64,000 nt of DNA, from contig NC_063162.1 in NCBI RefSeq assembly GCF_023159225.1, positions 95,994,880-96,058,879 on the forward strand. The letters run 5' to 3'. Made by a program: the position numbers and the translations under genes. This document shows, in pieces, positions 48,306-59,353 of this stretch. The notes beneath the pieces were generated by a model. That model saw only the letters and a program-made list of their open reading frames with translations. It searched no databases and had not been told where the DNA came from. How positions within the stretch are numbered: position 1 is the stretch's first letter; each line of letters starts with the position of its first letter. The DNA is from Perognathus longimembris pacificus (Eukaryota; Chordata; Mammalia; Rodentia; Heteromyidae).

Positions 48306-48311
48306 TTAAGT
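48304..48311 (+). promoter_or_regulatory. ETV1: Anomalous 5' splice site (TT at +1/+2)
   Basis: The exon end AGAAG is followed by TTAAGTCC. Positions +3 to +6 (AAGT) fit a normal donor exactly, so a single change or loss at +1 explains it: either a G-to-T substitution, or loss of one G from a GG pair in an ancestral AAGGTTAAGT. All seven other splice boundaries visible in the window are canonical. Whether this is a real variant or an assembly error cannot be told from the sequence. Confidence 0.75.
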
Positions 48312-48788
48312 CCTCTTTTTCTAAATTCCTTATAAATAACCATTCCTTCCTCACAAATTAGTCTTTGAAAAAGTTCATGTTTTAAAGTTGTAGGAAATCT
48401 TTCATGTCCCAAGAGCTTGTGTTTGGTTGTTGTATGAGTGAAACAGGCAAGTGTAGATTTCTGTGTAATTTTTGGCAATAACTGCTCTCCTTTAAACTAG
48501 AACATGTGCTTTCTAGATTAGTTCGCCTTATTGCATTCTATTAAAATGTATCTTCAAGGAGTTTTCAGGTTTCCTCTAATAAACCTAAGTCCTGATTTTG
48601 AAGTAAAACATAGATTTAAATGTTTTTATTTTTAAGTGTGTTGGATTCTACAGTTTTGAAAAATCAGTATTTTAGAATGGCATTTTGTAGAAGATGCTTC
48701 AGATATGTTTGTGGTAACTGTGGTGGGAAAACATTCTCTAAGAGACTTTGACATCTTCAATGTAATCATCAAAAATGACCTACTTTGA

Positions 48789-48809
48789 ATATATATATAT
48801 ATATATATT
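48789..48809. repeat. (AT)n
   Basis: About ten AT units. Confidence 0.95.
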
Positions 48810-49030
48810 ATTCTTGACCTAAACACTCTGCTTTTTTTCAGTAAAACTCACTTAGATGCATCCTTTTAAATTATGACTAATATTGGTTAAATATAAAACG
48901 ATAGGTCCAAAATATGTGATACCTAAATGTTTGTACAAATGCATTATAATAATTGGGGTTGATGCTGTTAGTATTAATATTACATAACCACTGTAGAGAC
49001 AAATAAATCTGGGAAATAAAATAACTTAGC

Positions 49031-49292
49031 TAGCTGGGTGCCTGTAATCCTAGCTGCTCAGAAAGCTGAGATGGAGGATCACTGTTTGAAGCCAGCTTTG
49101 GCAGGAAACTCTTCAAGATTTTTATCCCCAATTATCCCCAATAAACCATTGCACCCCACCCCACCCCCCGCTCCCCGACAAATGGAAGTAGAATATAGTT
49201 CAGGTGGTAGAGCACTAGCCCTGAGCAAAAAAGCTTAGGCAAATTTCCTAAGTGGAGTTTAAGCTCAAGGACCAGACCCACCCCCGCCAAAA
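49031..49292 (+). mobile_element. Composite B1/Geo SINE with C-rich insertion
   Basis: AGCTGGGTGCCTGTAATCCT (head), TTTTATCCCCAATTATCCCC (linker), a C-rich patch (49153-49180) and the tail GTTCAGGTGGTAGAGCAC. Confidence 0.75.
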
Positions 49293-50064
49293 CAAAACAG
49301 CAACAAAAATGACCAAACTTTAAGCTGAAGGAAATTTCTTCCTGGTAATGAGAGATGACAATTTTATTAAGGCATAGTGAAATATATTTGAGATAGAAAA
49401 TGATTTGAAAAGATATCAATTTTCCCACTTTTTCTGTGGACCTATTATTCCAAAAAAAAGAAAAAAGGGAAAAGTTTTGTTTGCTTCCATTCCCCATCTA
49501 TTTTGTCCTCTCCCTTTTCTTTTCTTCTCTTTATTTTTCCCAGTGTCTTTGTTATTGATGATGAGGTTAGCCTACCTAGATATTTCCACAAAGAAGTAAG
49601 GGAGTAAATACTTGCAAACCATTTAGGCATAATTCAGGAGGTACCAATAATTCACTTTGATTCCCCTCTCTTCTGAAGAGAAGAGTTTTTTCATCTTATG
49701 TGAATAACGAAACTAAGATGAAACTGGAAAAGAAGATGATGCAATATAAAACAAAGGCTTACCGATACATATGAGGTCTATGCCTGGGCCAATAATATTG
49801 TAAACAAGTATTGCTGATCTGTGAATGTATGATAGATACTATTCTATACTCCAGCACATGAACTAACTTAATTCTCACAAGAATTAGCAGGTGATGTTAC
49901 TCTATACCATTCCATACCTTACCCAAATGTGTCTAGGGTCAGAGCGTTGAACACTGCAAGAATTGTTTTCTACCACAATTTTGTATTGTTGTTACATTGA
50001 AAGTGTTAATGAACCTTGTTTCATATTCTGTCACGAATAAACGTATCCATCCCCCCTTCCACAG

Positions 50065-50133
50065 GCTGTATGTTTGAAAAGGGACCCAGGCAGTTTTATG
50101 ATGACACCTGTATTGTCCCAGAGAAATTCGATG
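50065..50133 (+). CDS. ETV1: ETV1 69-bp exon, residues ~291-314
   Basis: The exon gives G-C-M-F-E-K-G-P-R-Q-F-Y-D-D-T-C, then I-V-P-E-K-F-D and the first base of Gly314, between a CCACAG acceptor and a GTAGGT donor. It is again 69 bp with the same phase at both ends, so it could also be skipped in frame. It encodes part of the inhibitory flank just before the ETS domain. Ile replaces the first Val of what I remember as T-C-V-V-P in human ETV1. Confidence 0.95.
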
Positions 50134-51939
50134 GTAGGTTTCTCATTGTATTTCAAGCTTTGGTTTTTGTAAGACAATAGAGACATGACCCTTTGTGTTT
50201 CTGACAACAGTTGCCATCCCTACATAAATATTTCTATGCACATCATTTATCAATTTTAGTTAAGCTAGACTTAGAACTATTTCCGCATTAAGCACCCTTA
50301 GACATTGTTCTCTGTGAGAGTCCAATTTTGAAGAGACAGCCAAAGAGCATCATTCTTGCTGAGCTTTGTGGAGAATAAGGGAAGGGGGTCTTTTCATTGC
50401 CTTGCTGAGCGCATTTCAGCTTGTTATTGGAGATTTATTGAAAGCTGATCTTGTAATTATCAAAGCAGAGCAGAGTGAATGTTGCTGTGGATGCACTGAT
50501 GACTAATGCAGTCTTTTCTTTCATTGTTCATGAAAAGATGCATTATGGTGCATAGAACATGACTGCTGGTTTACTTAGTGATGTAGTGATTGTTAAGCCC
50601 CTCCCCCGCAAGATGTACATTACTAATGTAACATTACCTTGTCTTTGCTTAAAAGGAAGTTAAGAAACTTTACATTTTTTAAAAAAAAACATGCATCACT
50701 GTTGTGAAGAAAAAGTCCCAGATATTTGAAAAGTGTATCACATTAGATATAATCTTGTTTCTTGACAAGGGTGGCAAAAGTTAGCATTTATGAAGAAGCT
50801 TGGGTAAAATATGAACAGTTAATTCATTTAGTGGTTCTTCAAAGTGGTCTCTATATTTCCTGCTTTGATTGTTAAACAGGAAACGAGCAGGGGCCCTCTG
50901 ATTAGCTGATTGCACAAACTTTAGGGATCATGGCTGTAATGACTTGGGAGCTCTCAGAGGTTTTAATTGTCATTATTTAAACAGCAAAGTAGATGCTCCG
51001 ATTGCTTTTCAATCTCTAATTAGTTTCTTGAAAACTCTTCTATGTTCCTAAGCTTTTTGCTACTCTTAATATGCTGATACTTTCCATAAAAGATGGTAAC
51101 TCTCAGGAAAATGTTTCCTTAGACCCCATTAACAATGCTAAATTTATCCAAGGTTCCAGCGGGGGTCACTTTTGGCTTTATTCTACAATTCAGGCTTTCA
51201 TCCTTGTTTCAGAGGTGTGAACTGTGCTGTTAAGAACAATTAGTAGAGCATCAGAATACTCAGAACCCAGCCTTTTCTCCTGAGACAAAACTTCCACTTC
51301 TTCTAATGGCTTTTTCATCAGTCACATTGACCTATAGTGAGCTTCACATTGTTTAGCAACATTAAAATAGATAAAGACATGGAAGCTGTGGGCACGATTA
51401 TGTTATAATCTACAGGCCAAAGTTATATAAAAGTTAAGGGAACTAGCAGCCTTGATTACTATTCCCTAAGTGAAATACTCTTCAAGTTTTACTGAGAAAA
51501 CATGTTTTTGAAAGACACATTTGTTTTGCATTTTATTATAAGTAATGGAAAACTAGAAGAAAGAAAAACAGGAGGATACTTTTTATTGCATATGGCCAGT
51601 GCAAATCTGTCACATTTAAAGGCAGAAAGCACTGTAGAAACTATAAAATTTAAGTGTTTCACTCTGTCTGCATAATTGCTCAGTTACCTCCATGAAAATT
51701 TTTTTTGTAAATCTCAGAAGGAAGAACTGAGATAAATAAAACTGTCTTTGAAATCTATATGAGCATGCATTCCTGTGTTAGCTAGTTAAGAACTAAATGA
51801 CATAATGATTTTTAGCAGCTATCTACAGAACATTTTGTAATTTAGCTTAATTTTTAAAGTACTGTTCCTCCTGTAATTCTTCAAAAAGGTATATTTCTTT
51901 TTAAAATTTATTTATTTATTTTTTTACAAATGAGAAAAC

Positions 51940-52425
51940 CATGAGTCTTTGATTCTGGCTCACTTCGCATAGTATGGTTTTTCCCAAGTCTTTCCATTTC
52001 CAATAATTAGTACATGTCTAGGATAGCAGAAGATCACAATAGCTCAATAGCTGATACACACTCAAATAAAATGATGCTAAGCGAAATGAACTCCAAGTTA
52101 TGGAAATAAGTGGTTTATCGTTGTTGTTATTTTCAATGTACCATGTGAAATTACACTTTTCTTCTTTTGTTTTCCTTCCCCATGGTTTTACTCCTGATAT
52201 CACTGTAACTGATATTGGTACCTTGGGTATTGTATATACGTTTATTGGAACTATGGAAGGGAAGGGGGACATCAAAATGGAGAGACAAAGTATAAAGTGC
52301 AAAACAATGCAACAGCAATACGTACAAGACAATATGCTGCATAAGTACTATACAACTGGGGAAGGAGGGACAGGGGATGAAGGAAAATGGGAAAAAATGA
52401 GGGAGGAGCTAACAAATTTGATAAG
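51940..52425. mobile_element. L1 3' end with inverted 5' part
   Basis: 51940-51998 is antisense L1 (TCTGGCTCACTTCGCATAGT, then CCATTTCC). From 51999 the sequence switches to sense L1 (AGTACATGTCTAGGATAGCAG, through CAACTGGGGAAGGAGGG to about 52425). The switch of strand within one short block is the twin-priming pattern. The L1 terminal sequence is missing at the right end, and I could not define target duplications. Confidence 0.75.
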
Positions 52426-52756
52426 CCTGTGAATTAAGTGTCTGTGTTTAATAATTTACACTTAGTGTGAACAGAATTGTTTCAATATGCTTTCTTTGAA
52501 TAGCTTCATGGATTAACAACCATATATTTGCATGGTCCTAGACAATGTTACCAATTCTACATATTTTTGAGATTGTTGGTTGGTTATGGAAATAAATAGT
52601 CAGCAATCACAACATTATGTTATTTTGTATAACTGACATGATCAGATTGTTAGTAGAAGTATTAAGTGCTAGCTCCTTCATCACCCTGTCATTTTTCTAT
52701 GATCACCAAATAAATGTACCACTAATAAAACATAGATGTTATAAACTGGGAATGCC

Positions 52757-52870
52757 ATGAATATATTTTTTAAAATACTTTTTAAGTATTTGTACGAAGC
52801 GGTTTCAGTTTATCATATCAGTTTATGGGTCCAATGCATATTGATGAAAGTCACCCTTATCATCATTCTC
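52757..52870 (-). mobile_element. Old L1-3'-end-like remnant
   Basis: It carries TTTAAGTATTTGTACGAAGC, GTTTCAGTTTATCATATCAG and TGAAAGTCACCCTTATC, matching the family seen at 3900-4000 and 24620-24720. Confidence 0.5.
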
Positions 52871-52919
52871 CCCTATGTATATATTCCTAAACTGGACTTT
52901 CAATAAAAGAACAAGTCAA

Positions 52920-52969
52920 AACTGTAACCTCTCTGTACATCAGTTTGATAATAAAAATTTGAAGAAAAA
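52920..52969 (+). mobile_element. Very short (50-bp) L1 3' tail insertion with target duplication
   Basis: Only the last part of the L1 3' UTR is present (ACTGTAACCTCTCTGTACAT through ATAATAAAAATTTGAAG plus A-tail). AAAAGAACAAGTCAA flanks it at 52905-52919 and 52970-52984. Confidence 0.88.
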
Positions 52970-53495
52970 AAAAGAACAAGTCAATTCAGTTGACTGTTGT
53001 TTGGAAAATACAAACAAGAGATAAAGAAAAATGAGAGTAAATTATAGTTTGCAAAATTTAATTTGTACAAATAAAATGCCCAGAGCTTAGAATTAATTAT
53101 TCTCTCTTTTGTGTTGCTAAGAGTAGTGGGTAATGTCATTAACAATAACAGCATCAAATATGATTATGCACTATGGCTTAAGAAAAATCAATGAAGGAAA
53201 CATAATTGTACATTTTTTGTAAGTAAATGACATTTATGAATTTATTCTACACTGATGTGCATTTGTATTGCTTGAATATATTATGTATATTTGGCTGTTA
53301 ACATTGTACAGATTTCTGGCTTACATTCATTTAATTATTTTAAATCTGTTTAATGATAACGTTACATTTCATGGCAGCCTGTAATGAGATTGTCTTTGAC
53401 CATTGCCATGATTGATGTATATATTTGTTGCATAAATTGATTTTATATAAATAGTATAATAGTGCTGTTAATAATAGACACTTTTTTAAATTTAG

Positions 53496-53665
53496 GAGAC
53501 ATCAAACAAGAGCCAGGAATGTATCGAGAAGGACCCACATACCAGCGACGGGGGTCACTTCAGCTCTGGCAGTTTTTGGTAGCTCTTCTGGATGACCCTT
53601 CAAATTCTCATTTCATTGCCTGGACTGGTCGTGGCATGGAATTTAAGTTGATTGAGCCTGAAGAG
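53496..53665 (+). CDS. ETV1: ETV1 exon, residues ~314-370, start of ETS domain
   Basis: This 170-bp exon runs from a TTTAG acceptor to a GAG/GTTGGT donor. It encodes D-I-K-Q-E-P-G-M (the sumoylation motif around Lys317) and R-E-G-P-T-Y-Q-R-R-G, and then the ETS winged helix-turn-helix begins at S-L-Q-L-W-Q-F-L (about residue 335). It continues through helix 1, the F-I-A-W-T-G-R-G turn, and beta strands up to L-I-E-P-E-E. The ETS domain binds purine-rich DNA with a GGAA core. All diagnostic tryptophans (W338, W356) are present. An in-frame continuation past the donor stops soon after, as expected for intron. Confidence 0.97.
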
Positions 53666-53802
53666 GTTGGTTTAATAGAATTTAGTTAGGAAAATAAGAT
53701 ACCTAACTATAAGAATCTGATAAATTTAATTCATATACAAAATGTTTTTCTTTATTTTTAAAAGACAGGAATGTATTTTAAATTACAAAAAAAAAGCTAA
53801 GC

Positions 53803-54011
53803 TATACCCTAGTGGCTGACACCTATAATCAATCATAGCTACTAAGTGGTTTGAGGGCAGCTTAAGCAGGAAGGTCTGTAGGAGTCTTATCTCCACTAAA
53901 CTACCAAAATGCCAGAAGTGGACTTGTGGTTCAAGTGGTAGAGCACTAGCTTGAGCAAAAGAAGCTAAATGACAGTGCTCAGGCCTTGAATTCAAGCCAG
54001 AGGACTGGCAC

Positions 54012-54067
<56 letters not shown>

Positions 54068-54071
54068 ACAC
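53803..54071 (+). mobile_element. Composite B1/Geo SINE with (CA)n tail
   Basis: CCCTAGTGGCTGACACCTAT (head), GAGTCTTATCTCCACTAAAC (linker), GTGGTTCAAGTGGTAGAGCA (tail), then (CA)n from about 54009 to 54071. It lies about 140 bp downstream of the first ETS exon. Confidence 0.85.
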
Positions 54072-55197
54072 CAAGAAGGCTTAAAAGGAACACTTCTTAC
54101 CTTTAAAGTTACTGGTGTATTGTGTTAGCTTTTTAGTTGAATGTCATACTACAGAGTTGATGTGGGAGGAAATCAACCAGCACAACATTAACATAAAACA
54201 CATGCCCTTATTCAGAAGGGCTATTCTGGGCTAGAGAAGACTTTAATGGTGGATGTTATGGTCCTTAACGGGGAGAAGAGAGATGTCTGCTTTAGCCTAA
54301 ATAATTTTTGAATGTAGATATTGTTCTTTTGAATTATCATTCATTATTTTGACAATCTTACTTTACCAACAGTGTTGGAGAAGAATATGTAGGGACCAAT
54401 GTCATGTACAAGAGGGTCTAGGGAAGAATAGCTGTAGTAGATTAGGGTATGTAAGGGCATACTTTTGACCAACTGTACAAACATCACCTTAACCTCACTC
54501 CATTGCCCAGCAATCCACACAAAAATGGAATGTTTCTATGAAGGAGGATTTTCATGAAAAATGTCCTTGTTGAATTTTCAGTCTCCCCAAGATTTGGTTT
54601 ATATTTAAGGCTATGATTGTTACTGTAGAATGACACATCCATGGTCTTCAGACCTCTTGTAAAGGTGATAGTTCTATGAAATGTTTATATCTTGTTAAAG
54701 AAGTTTCTTCTGTTGCTATTCCAAAATTTACCTCTTGTTGTATTAGCCAAGAAACCAGTGGAATTTTTTTAGCTAACATGCCTATGACTGGTTGCATTGA
54801 CTATTGGATCTAAATACTTCAGCAATGTTTAAAAAAATAGCAGAATTTTTTTTAACTCAAAGTAATTGGCTTCATATGTATTGGATACACATCTTAAATC
54901 CCATGTGTTCATTAATCAATATATTTAACATAATTTGTTAATGTGCTCTAAATTATATAATTTCTTAATTTCAAAGAGATTGTCTGCTTCAGTACAAGAC
55001 GTATCCTCAATTGCAGAGCAATTGGTCCCTAATACAAGAAAGGAGAGGAGGAAGAGAGAGAGATAGGAAAAGGAAAATAAAGAGACAGATCTGCCTTAAT
55101 ATATTTAACAAGAACCAATTAGTGCAATTTTGCTCATCCACTTTGCATCAGTGCTTTAATTGTACCAAAAAATTGCTTTTTAGTTTACCCTTACCTA

Positions 55198-55255
55198 CAC
55201 ACACACACACACACACCCACACACACACACACATACACACACACACACACACACA
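55198..55255. repeat. (CA)n microsatellite
   Basis: CA units with a CCCA and a CATA interruption. Confidence 0.96.
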
Positions 55256-56660
55256 GAGGGCTCAATGGATAATTAAGTTTTGCATTGTGCTTAGAGTTCC
55301 ATTTGTCTGTCAATGAAAAATGGCTTTTCTGTAGATATACTTAAATGATGTAAGAGCAAGAACCACAAAAATGTGAAGCACTAACAAAATACTTCACAGA
55401 TTAATTTCAAAGCCCTTTACCATGATAGGAATGTAAGCTCTTCACCTCATGGAAGATGTTAATAATCATTGAAAAACCGGAACTTAGTATATTCAACTGG
55501 GATTTGTATCAATTAAACAGTTATTTCCCTCCACCTGGCCAGAAACAGACTTTAAAAATTTTTGTTGTATGTTTATCAAGAAGGGGGACATTACTGAATT
55601 GTCTTTGCTATGCAAGCAATTAAGTTACTTATATAGCATCTAATTATTTTAGATCAAATAAGTAGATTTAACCCAGATGACCATTAAATTCCATCAAATT
55701 CTGAGTTTCTGTTATTTTTAAACACAATGAAGAACCACAATTGCAACTGCTCTATACAATAAATCGACATTTCAACTATTTTTCAGTAACAGACTCATAC
55801 AGTAATAGAAGAGTGGGTAATTCGGAGCTAGCAGACTATTTCCAAATAGTAACTAACTCAGTAGGAACTGTGCATGAATGTCTCCTAAGGCTTTTGTTCA
55901 AAACGAAGCATCCCGTTTCTCATGGCTGCGTTGCTCCCTGTGGCAATTGCTTCAATCAGAAATTCAGACAATGGTGATGTCATTTGGACAATGACAATGT
56001 CATTCAAACAATGACTGTGATATCTTGTTAAAATTTCTTCTTTGGAAAGAGTTTGTGAAATCTTCTAGCCTGTGTGTCCCCTGGTCCCCATCAACCCTTG
56101 ACTTGATCTTAAGGTGTGTATAGCAGCACAACCCATCAAGAAGTCTGTAAATCCATCTGGCTGGGTTTACTCATGGGTTTCATTTCTTTGTATCTCACCT
56201 TACAGTTTTAAAATGTTATTCAGTGACACACCAGAACAGTACTAATTATGTGCTTAGTATGTCTGAATAACCTCAGCAAATGTATCATCTTTAACATCCT
56301 TCTTTGTTGAGACGTGTGAGATGATGAGTTATTTTCAAATTAATCAATAACTTTAGGGAATTGTTCCAGGATATAGTTATTCATGTATTTTATTGGCTTT
56401 TTTAGAATTTTTTTAAAGGATTGATTTTAATTTAGTTTTTACACCATGTAAATGTGTTCAGTTAATTTTATTTTTAAGGAATAGGAGAAATGTCATTGAT
56501 ATTGGAAGATATTGTTTTCATGGTAATTCAGTGCTTGTCTTTTAACCATGCATGCTTTCAAAAGAATAAGGAAAAGGTGAGGAAGTGAGCATTTATTGTG
56601 AAACTTCATATGGACATAGGCATAGTGTTCTATAAAATTTAACTTCAAAAAAGGATTTAT

Positions 56661-56862
56661 GGGCTGGGGATATGGCCTAGTGGCAAAAAGTGCTTGCGTC
56701 AAATACATGAAGCCCTGGGTTCAAATTCCCAGCACTGCATATACAGAAAACGGCCAGAAGTGGCGCTGTGGCTCAAGTGACAGAGTGCTAGCCTTGAGCA
56801 AAAAGAAGCCAGGGACAGTGCTCAGGCCCTGAGTCCAGGACTGGCAAACAAAAACAGAAAAG
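56661..56862 (+). mobile_element. IDL-Geo SINE, full length, 10-bp target duplication
   Basis: GGGCTGGGGATATGGCCTAG to GTCCAGGACTGGC plus an A-rich tail, sense. AAGGATTTAT flanks it at 56651-56660 and 56863-56872. Confidence 0.95.
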
Positions 56863-58071
56863 AAGGATTTATTTTAGTATAACAAGTCAAAGTAGGGAGA
56901 AAAAAAGTTTAAAAGGAGGGAGAAATATTTCATGTTTTCCTCATACGAAATGGGAATAATGATTCAAAATGATGGCTTTTGTCATGGCCTATATAATCCC
57001 TAAGCTGGTCCTGTTGTCTGGAAACTCCCAAACCCTCAAACAATGTCTTTCTATGAGTCCTGTTTACCATTTAGCACATGGCATCGATGTAAGACTACAC
57101 AAAACAAAGAGAATACCTGTGACTTTAGGACTTTTCTTTGATAAGCATACCTTCCAATTCTCTGTCTCATCACCTTATTTAAAATGTTTATAGATTTTTT
57201 TAACATCTCAAAGGACAGGAAAGATTTAGACAGTCTATTTCCATTTTCTGGTCTTAAAATTTAATATCTAAAAGTAGGTGTGGTAGGAGTGAGCTAATTG
57301 GTGTTTTATTCATGTTTTAACTCTTGGTTTTAATAACTGAGTCTTGCCGTTTTAGTATTTATTAATTTTAAGTTTCTTCTTTCCTCATTTATCTACCTAC
57401 TTTATTTTTCTTAAATACAGAATAATACTCATGGGATTGAAAATTAAGCTGGCATAATAATTGGCAATCAAATTCTGTGAGGATTACCTTTCTTCAGTTA
57501 TTTTAAAAATTATACTTCCTTCTTCAGAGACAACTACAGTAATCACTTTAAAAGTTATTATGAGTATTTTATTTTCTAGGTGAATCCCAGTGAGTTTCTA
57601 AGAAATAATCATTTGTTAATGAATAAGAATTCAGGATTGCTATTATTTAAGAGACACTAATAATTAAATTTTATATCTTTTCAAGGTTTCCATGCAGTTT
57701 CAGTTGCTTTGTCTAGTAAACTTTTCACAGATGTCTGATACTACATTTTTGAAAGATTTTATTTCTTCTTGCCACTTTTTTCTTTGACTCGGAACATTTA
57801 TAATAAAATAGAACTGTGTATTTGGTAGATAAAGATGTGTCTGCACTGTTATTATTAGCTCTGATATAAAATCTTCCTATTTCATTCTATCTCATAAGAA
57901 AGTATATTGATAAATGTGATTAGAGGACATTATAGCTTCAGTTAGCCCACTTCAAATTAATGAGAAAAATAGAAACACTATGTTATTTAAAGAAAAAGAA
58001 AACCCTAGAGAAAGGTTATTGGTAATAAAGAGAGAGATAGAATGACCTCTGAGAGCTATTTTATGGAGAAT

Positions 58072-58145
58072 GGGATATGGCTTAAATAATAGAGTTGCTA
58101 TTGAAGCAAGTGTGAGGCTGTGACTTCAAATCCCAGTACCACCCT
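58072..58145 (+). mobile_element. ID-like SINE monomer, degraded
   Basis: GGGATATGGCTTAAATAATA (A-box-like) and TGACTTCAAATCCCAGTACC (B-box-like) precede an A-rich tract. Confidence 0.6.
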
Positions 58146-59251
58146 AAAAAAACCCAACCAAAAAAAAAAAAAAACACACTTAAAAAAAAAAGAAAATTTA
58201 AAAAAAGGAAAACTTGTTAGTAAAACAACTCAGAGTTTCTGAGAAGTGAATGAGCAGACACTAATCCTACTTGATAATGTCTTGGGCTTGCCTTGATTTG
58301 CACAATAGTTGAGATTTTTGTTCAGCCTAACAAGAAGTAGAAAGGAAGGAATGCATAAATCCAGCTGGTTTAGCCAAAGCGGGCAGCAGTACCCTGTGTT
58401 CAGTGCTTTCCTAGCCCAGTATGGGGATGAGTGAATGAGATTCATATGTTGAAGAGCAAGTTGTGTCTTTAAAGCTTTGCTAAAGAGCTTTGCCTTAGCC
58501 AGACACATCACTTCACCAAAGGCACATAGTAAATATGTTCAGAGGATTTTTGCGGAACAACAAAAGTGGACATTCTACTTTCAAAGTTTTTGTCCATGGG
58601 CTTATATCCACAGTGACCTTTTCCACTTCCTTCTTATTTTAGCATTCAACTGGAGTCCCCAATATAAATGCTTAATTCACCAGTCTGGTGCTGGAAAAAA
58701 AAAATCATTTGTATTTTGCTTTAGGCAATAGAAATCATTTGTGGTTCATTTTGTTAATATGTATACTGTTTTCGCTCTCCTAATCACACTTCCTCCCCAT
58801 TCTCTTACACAGTACTGAGCAGGGTCTCTTTTCTTTGTTAAGCAATACTTCAATAAAGCACCTTTACAAAGACATCATTAAGCTGTTCTTAATCTATAGA
58901 TTTTTGTCTAAAAAACAAAGAAAGAAAAAGTAATGTAACTCAGAATGGAAAACTTGCCTCATTTTGGTCAATATCAGCCTGTTTACTTCCATTGTAAACA
59001 CACTCCTTATTTCCATTTTTTTTTTAAATCCAAAACAATTGTGACAAAGAATTCTATTGTGATAAGCACTGTCTGCCTGCTTTAAACCAGGGCAGAGGAA
59101 ACCTAGATCATGATTGTTTTCCTAATTTCTATCTTTGAGTTGGACTTGTTTTGGTGGGGCTGAGGTAGTTTATAAATGCACTAATTTCTGTGGAATATGC
59201 CAAGTTAAAGTTAATATCTAACACTACAATGCAATTCTGTTTTGGTGGCAG

Positions 59252-59353
59252 GTGGCCAGGCGTTGGGGCATTCAGAAAAACAGGCCAGCTATGAACTATG
59301 ATAAACTTAGCCGTTCACTTCGCTATTATTATGAAAAGGGAATCATGCAAAAG
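59252..59353 (+). CDS. ETV1: ETV1 exon, residues 371-404, ETS recognition helix
   Basis: This 102-bp exon (34 codons) begins [12 protein letters not shown] and ends G-I-M-Q-K. It contains the DNA-recognition helix [13 protein letters not shown]. The two arginines (Arg391 and Arg394 by my count) are the residues that contact the GGA core in ETS proteins. Both flanking introns are in phase 0, with a GTGGCAG acceptor and a GTGAGC donor. The exon is fully intact. Confidence 0.97.

Larger units (their letters stand above)
48306..50064 (+). other. ETV1: ETV1 intron between the two 69-bp exons
   Basis: This 1.76 kb intron splits the Gly291 codon and ends in a CCCCCCTTCCACAG acceptor. It contains a short (AT)n at 48789-48809 and one degraded sense composite SINE (49031-49292). 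The remaining sequence (48306-48788, 48810-49030, 49293-50064) shows nothing assignable. Confidence 0.8.
50134..53495 (+). other. ETV1: ETV1 intron before the first ETS exon
   Basis: This 3.4 kb intron splits the Gly314 codon. 50134-51939 contains no SINE, L1 or microsatellite that I can see and is a candidate for conserved non-coding sequence. The second half has a twin-primed L1 end (51940-52425), an old L1-like remnant (52757-52870) and a 50-bp L1 tail (52920-52969). 52426-52756 and 52985-53495 show nothing assignable. Confidence 0.8.
53666..59251 (+). other. ETV1: ETV1 intron within the ETS domain (first)
   Basis: This 5.6 kb phase-0 intron carries a sense composite SINE with a (CA)n tail (53803-54071), another (CA)n (55198-55255), a full-length sense IDL-Geo SINE (56661-56862) and an ID-like monomer (58072-58145). 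The tracts 54072-55197, 55256-56640, 56880-58070 and 58190-59251 look single-copy and I see no gene in them. Confidence 0.8.

Noticed and set aside
53462..53689. 75-codon frame starting before 53496
   Set aside because: The start lies in intron. The real coding part begins at the splice acceptor and is annotated as the ETV1 exon.
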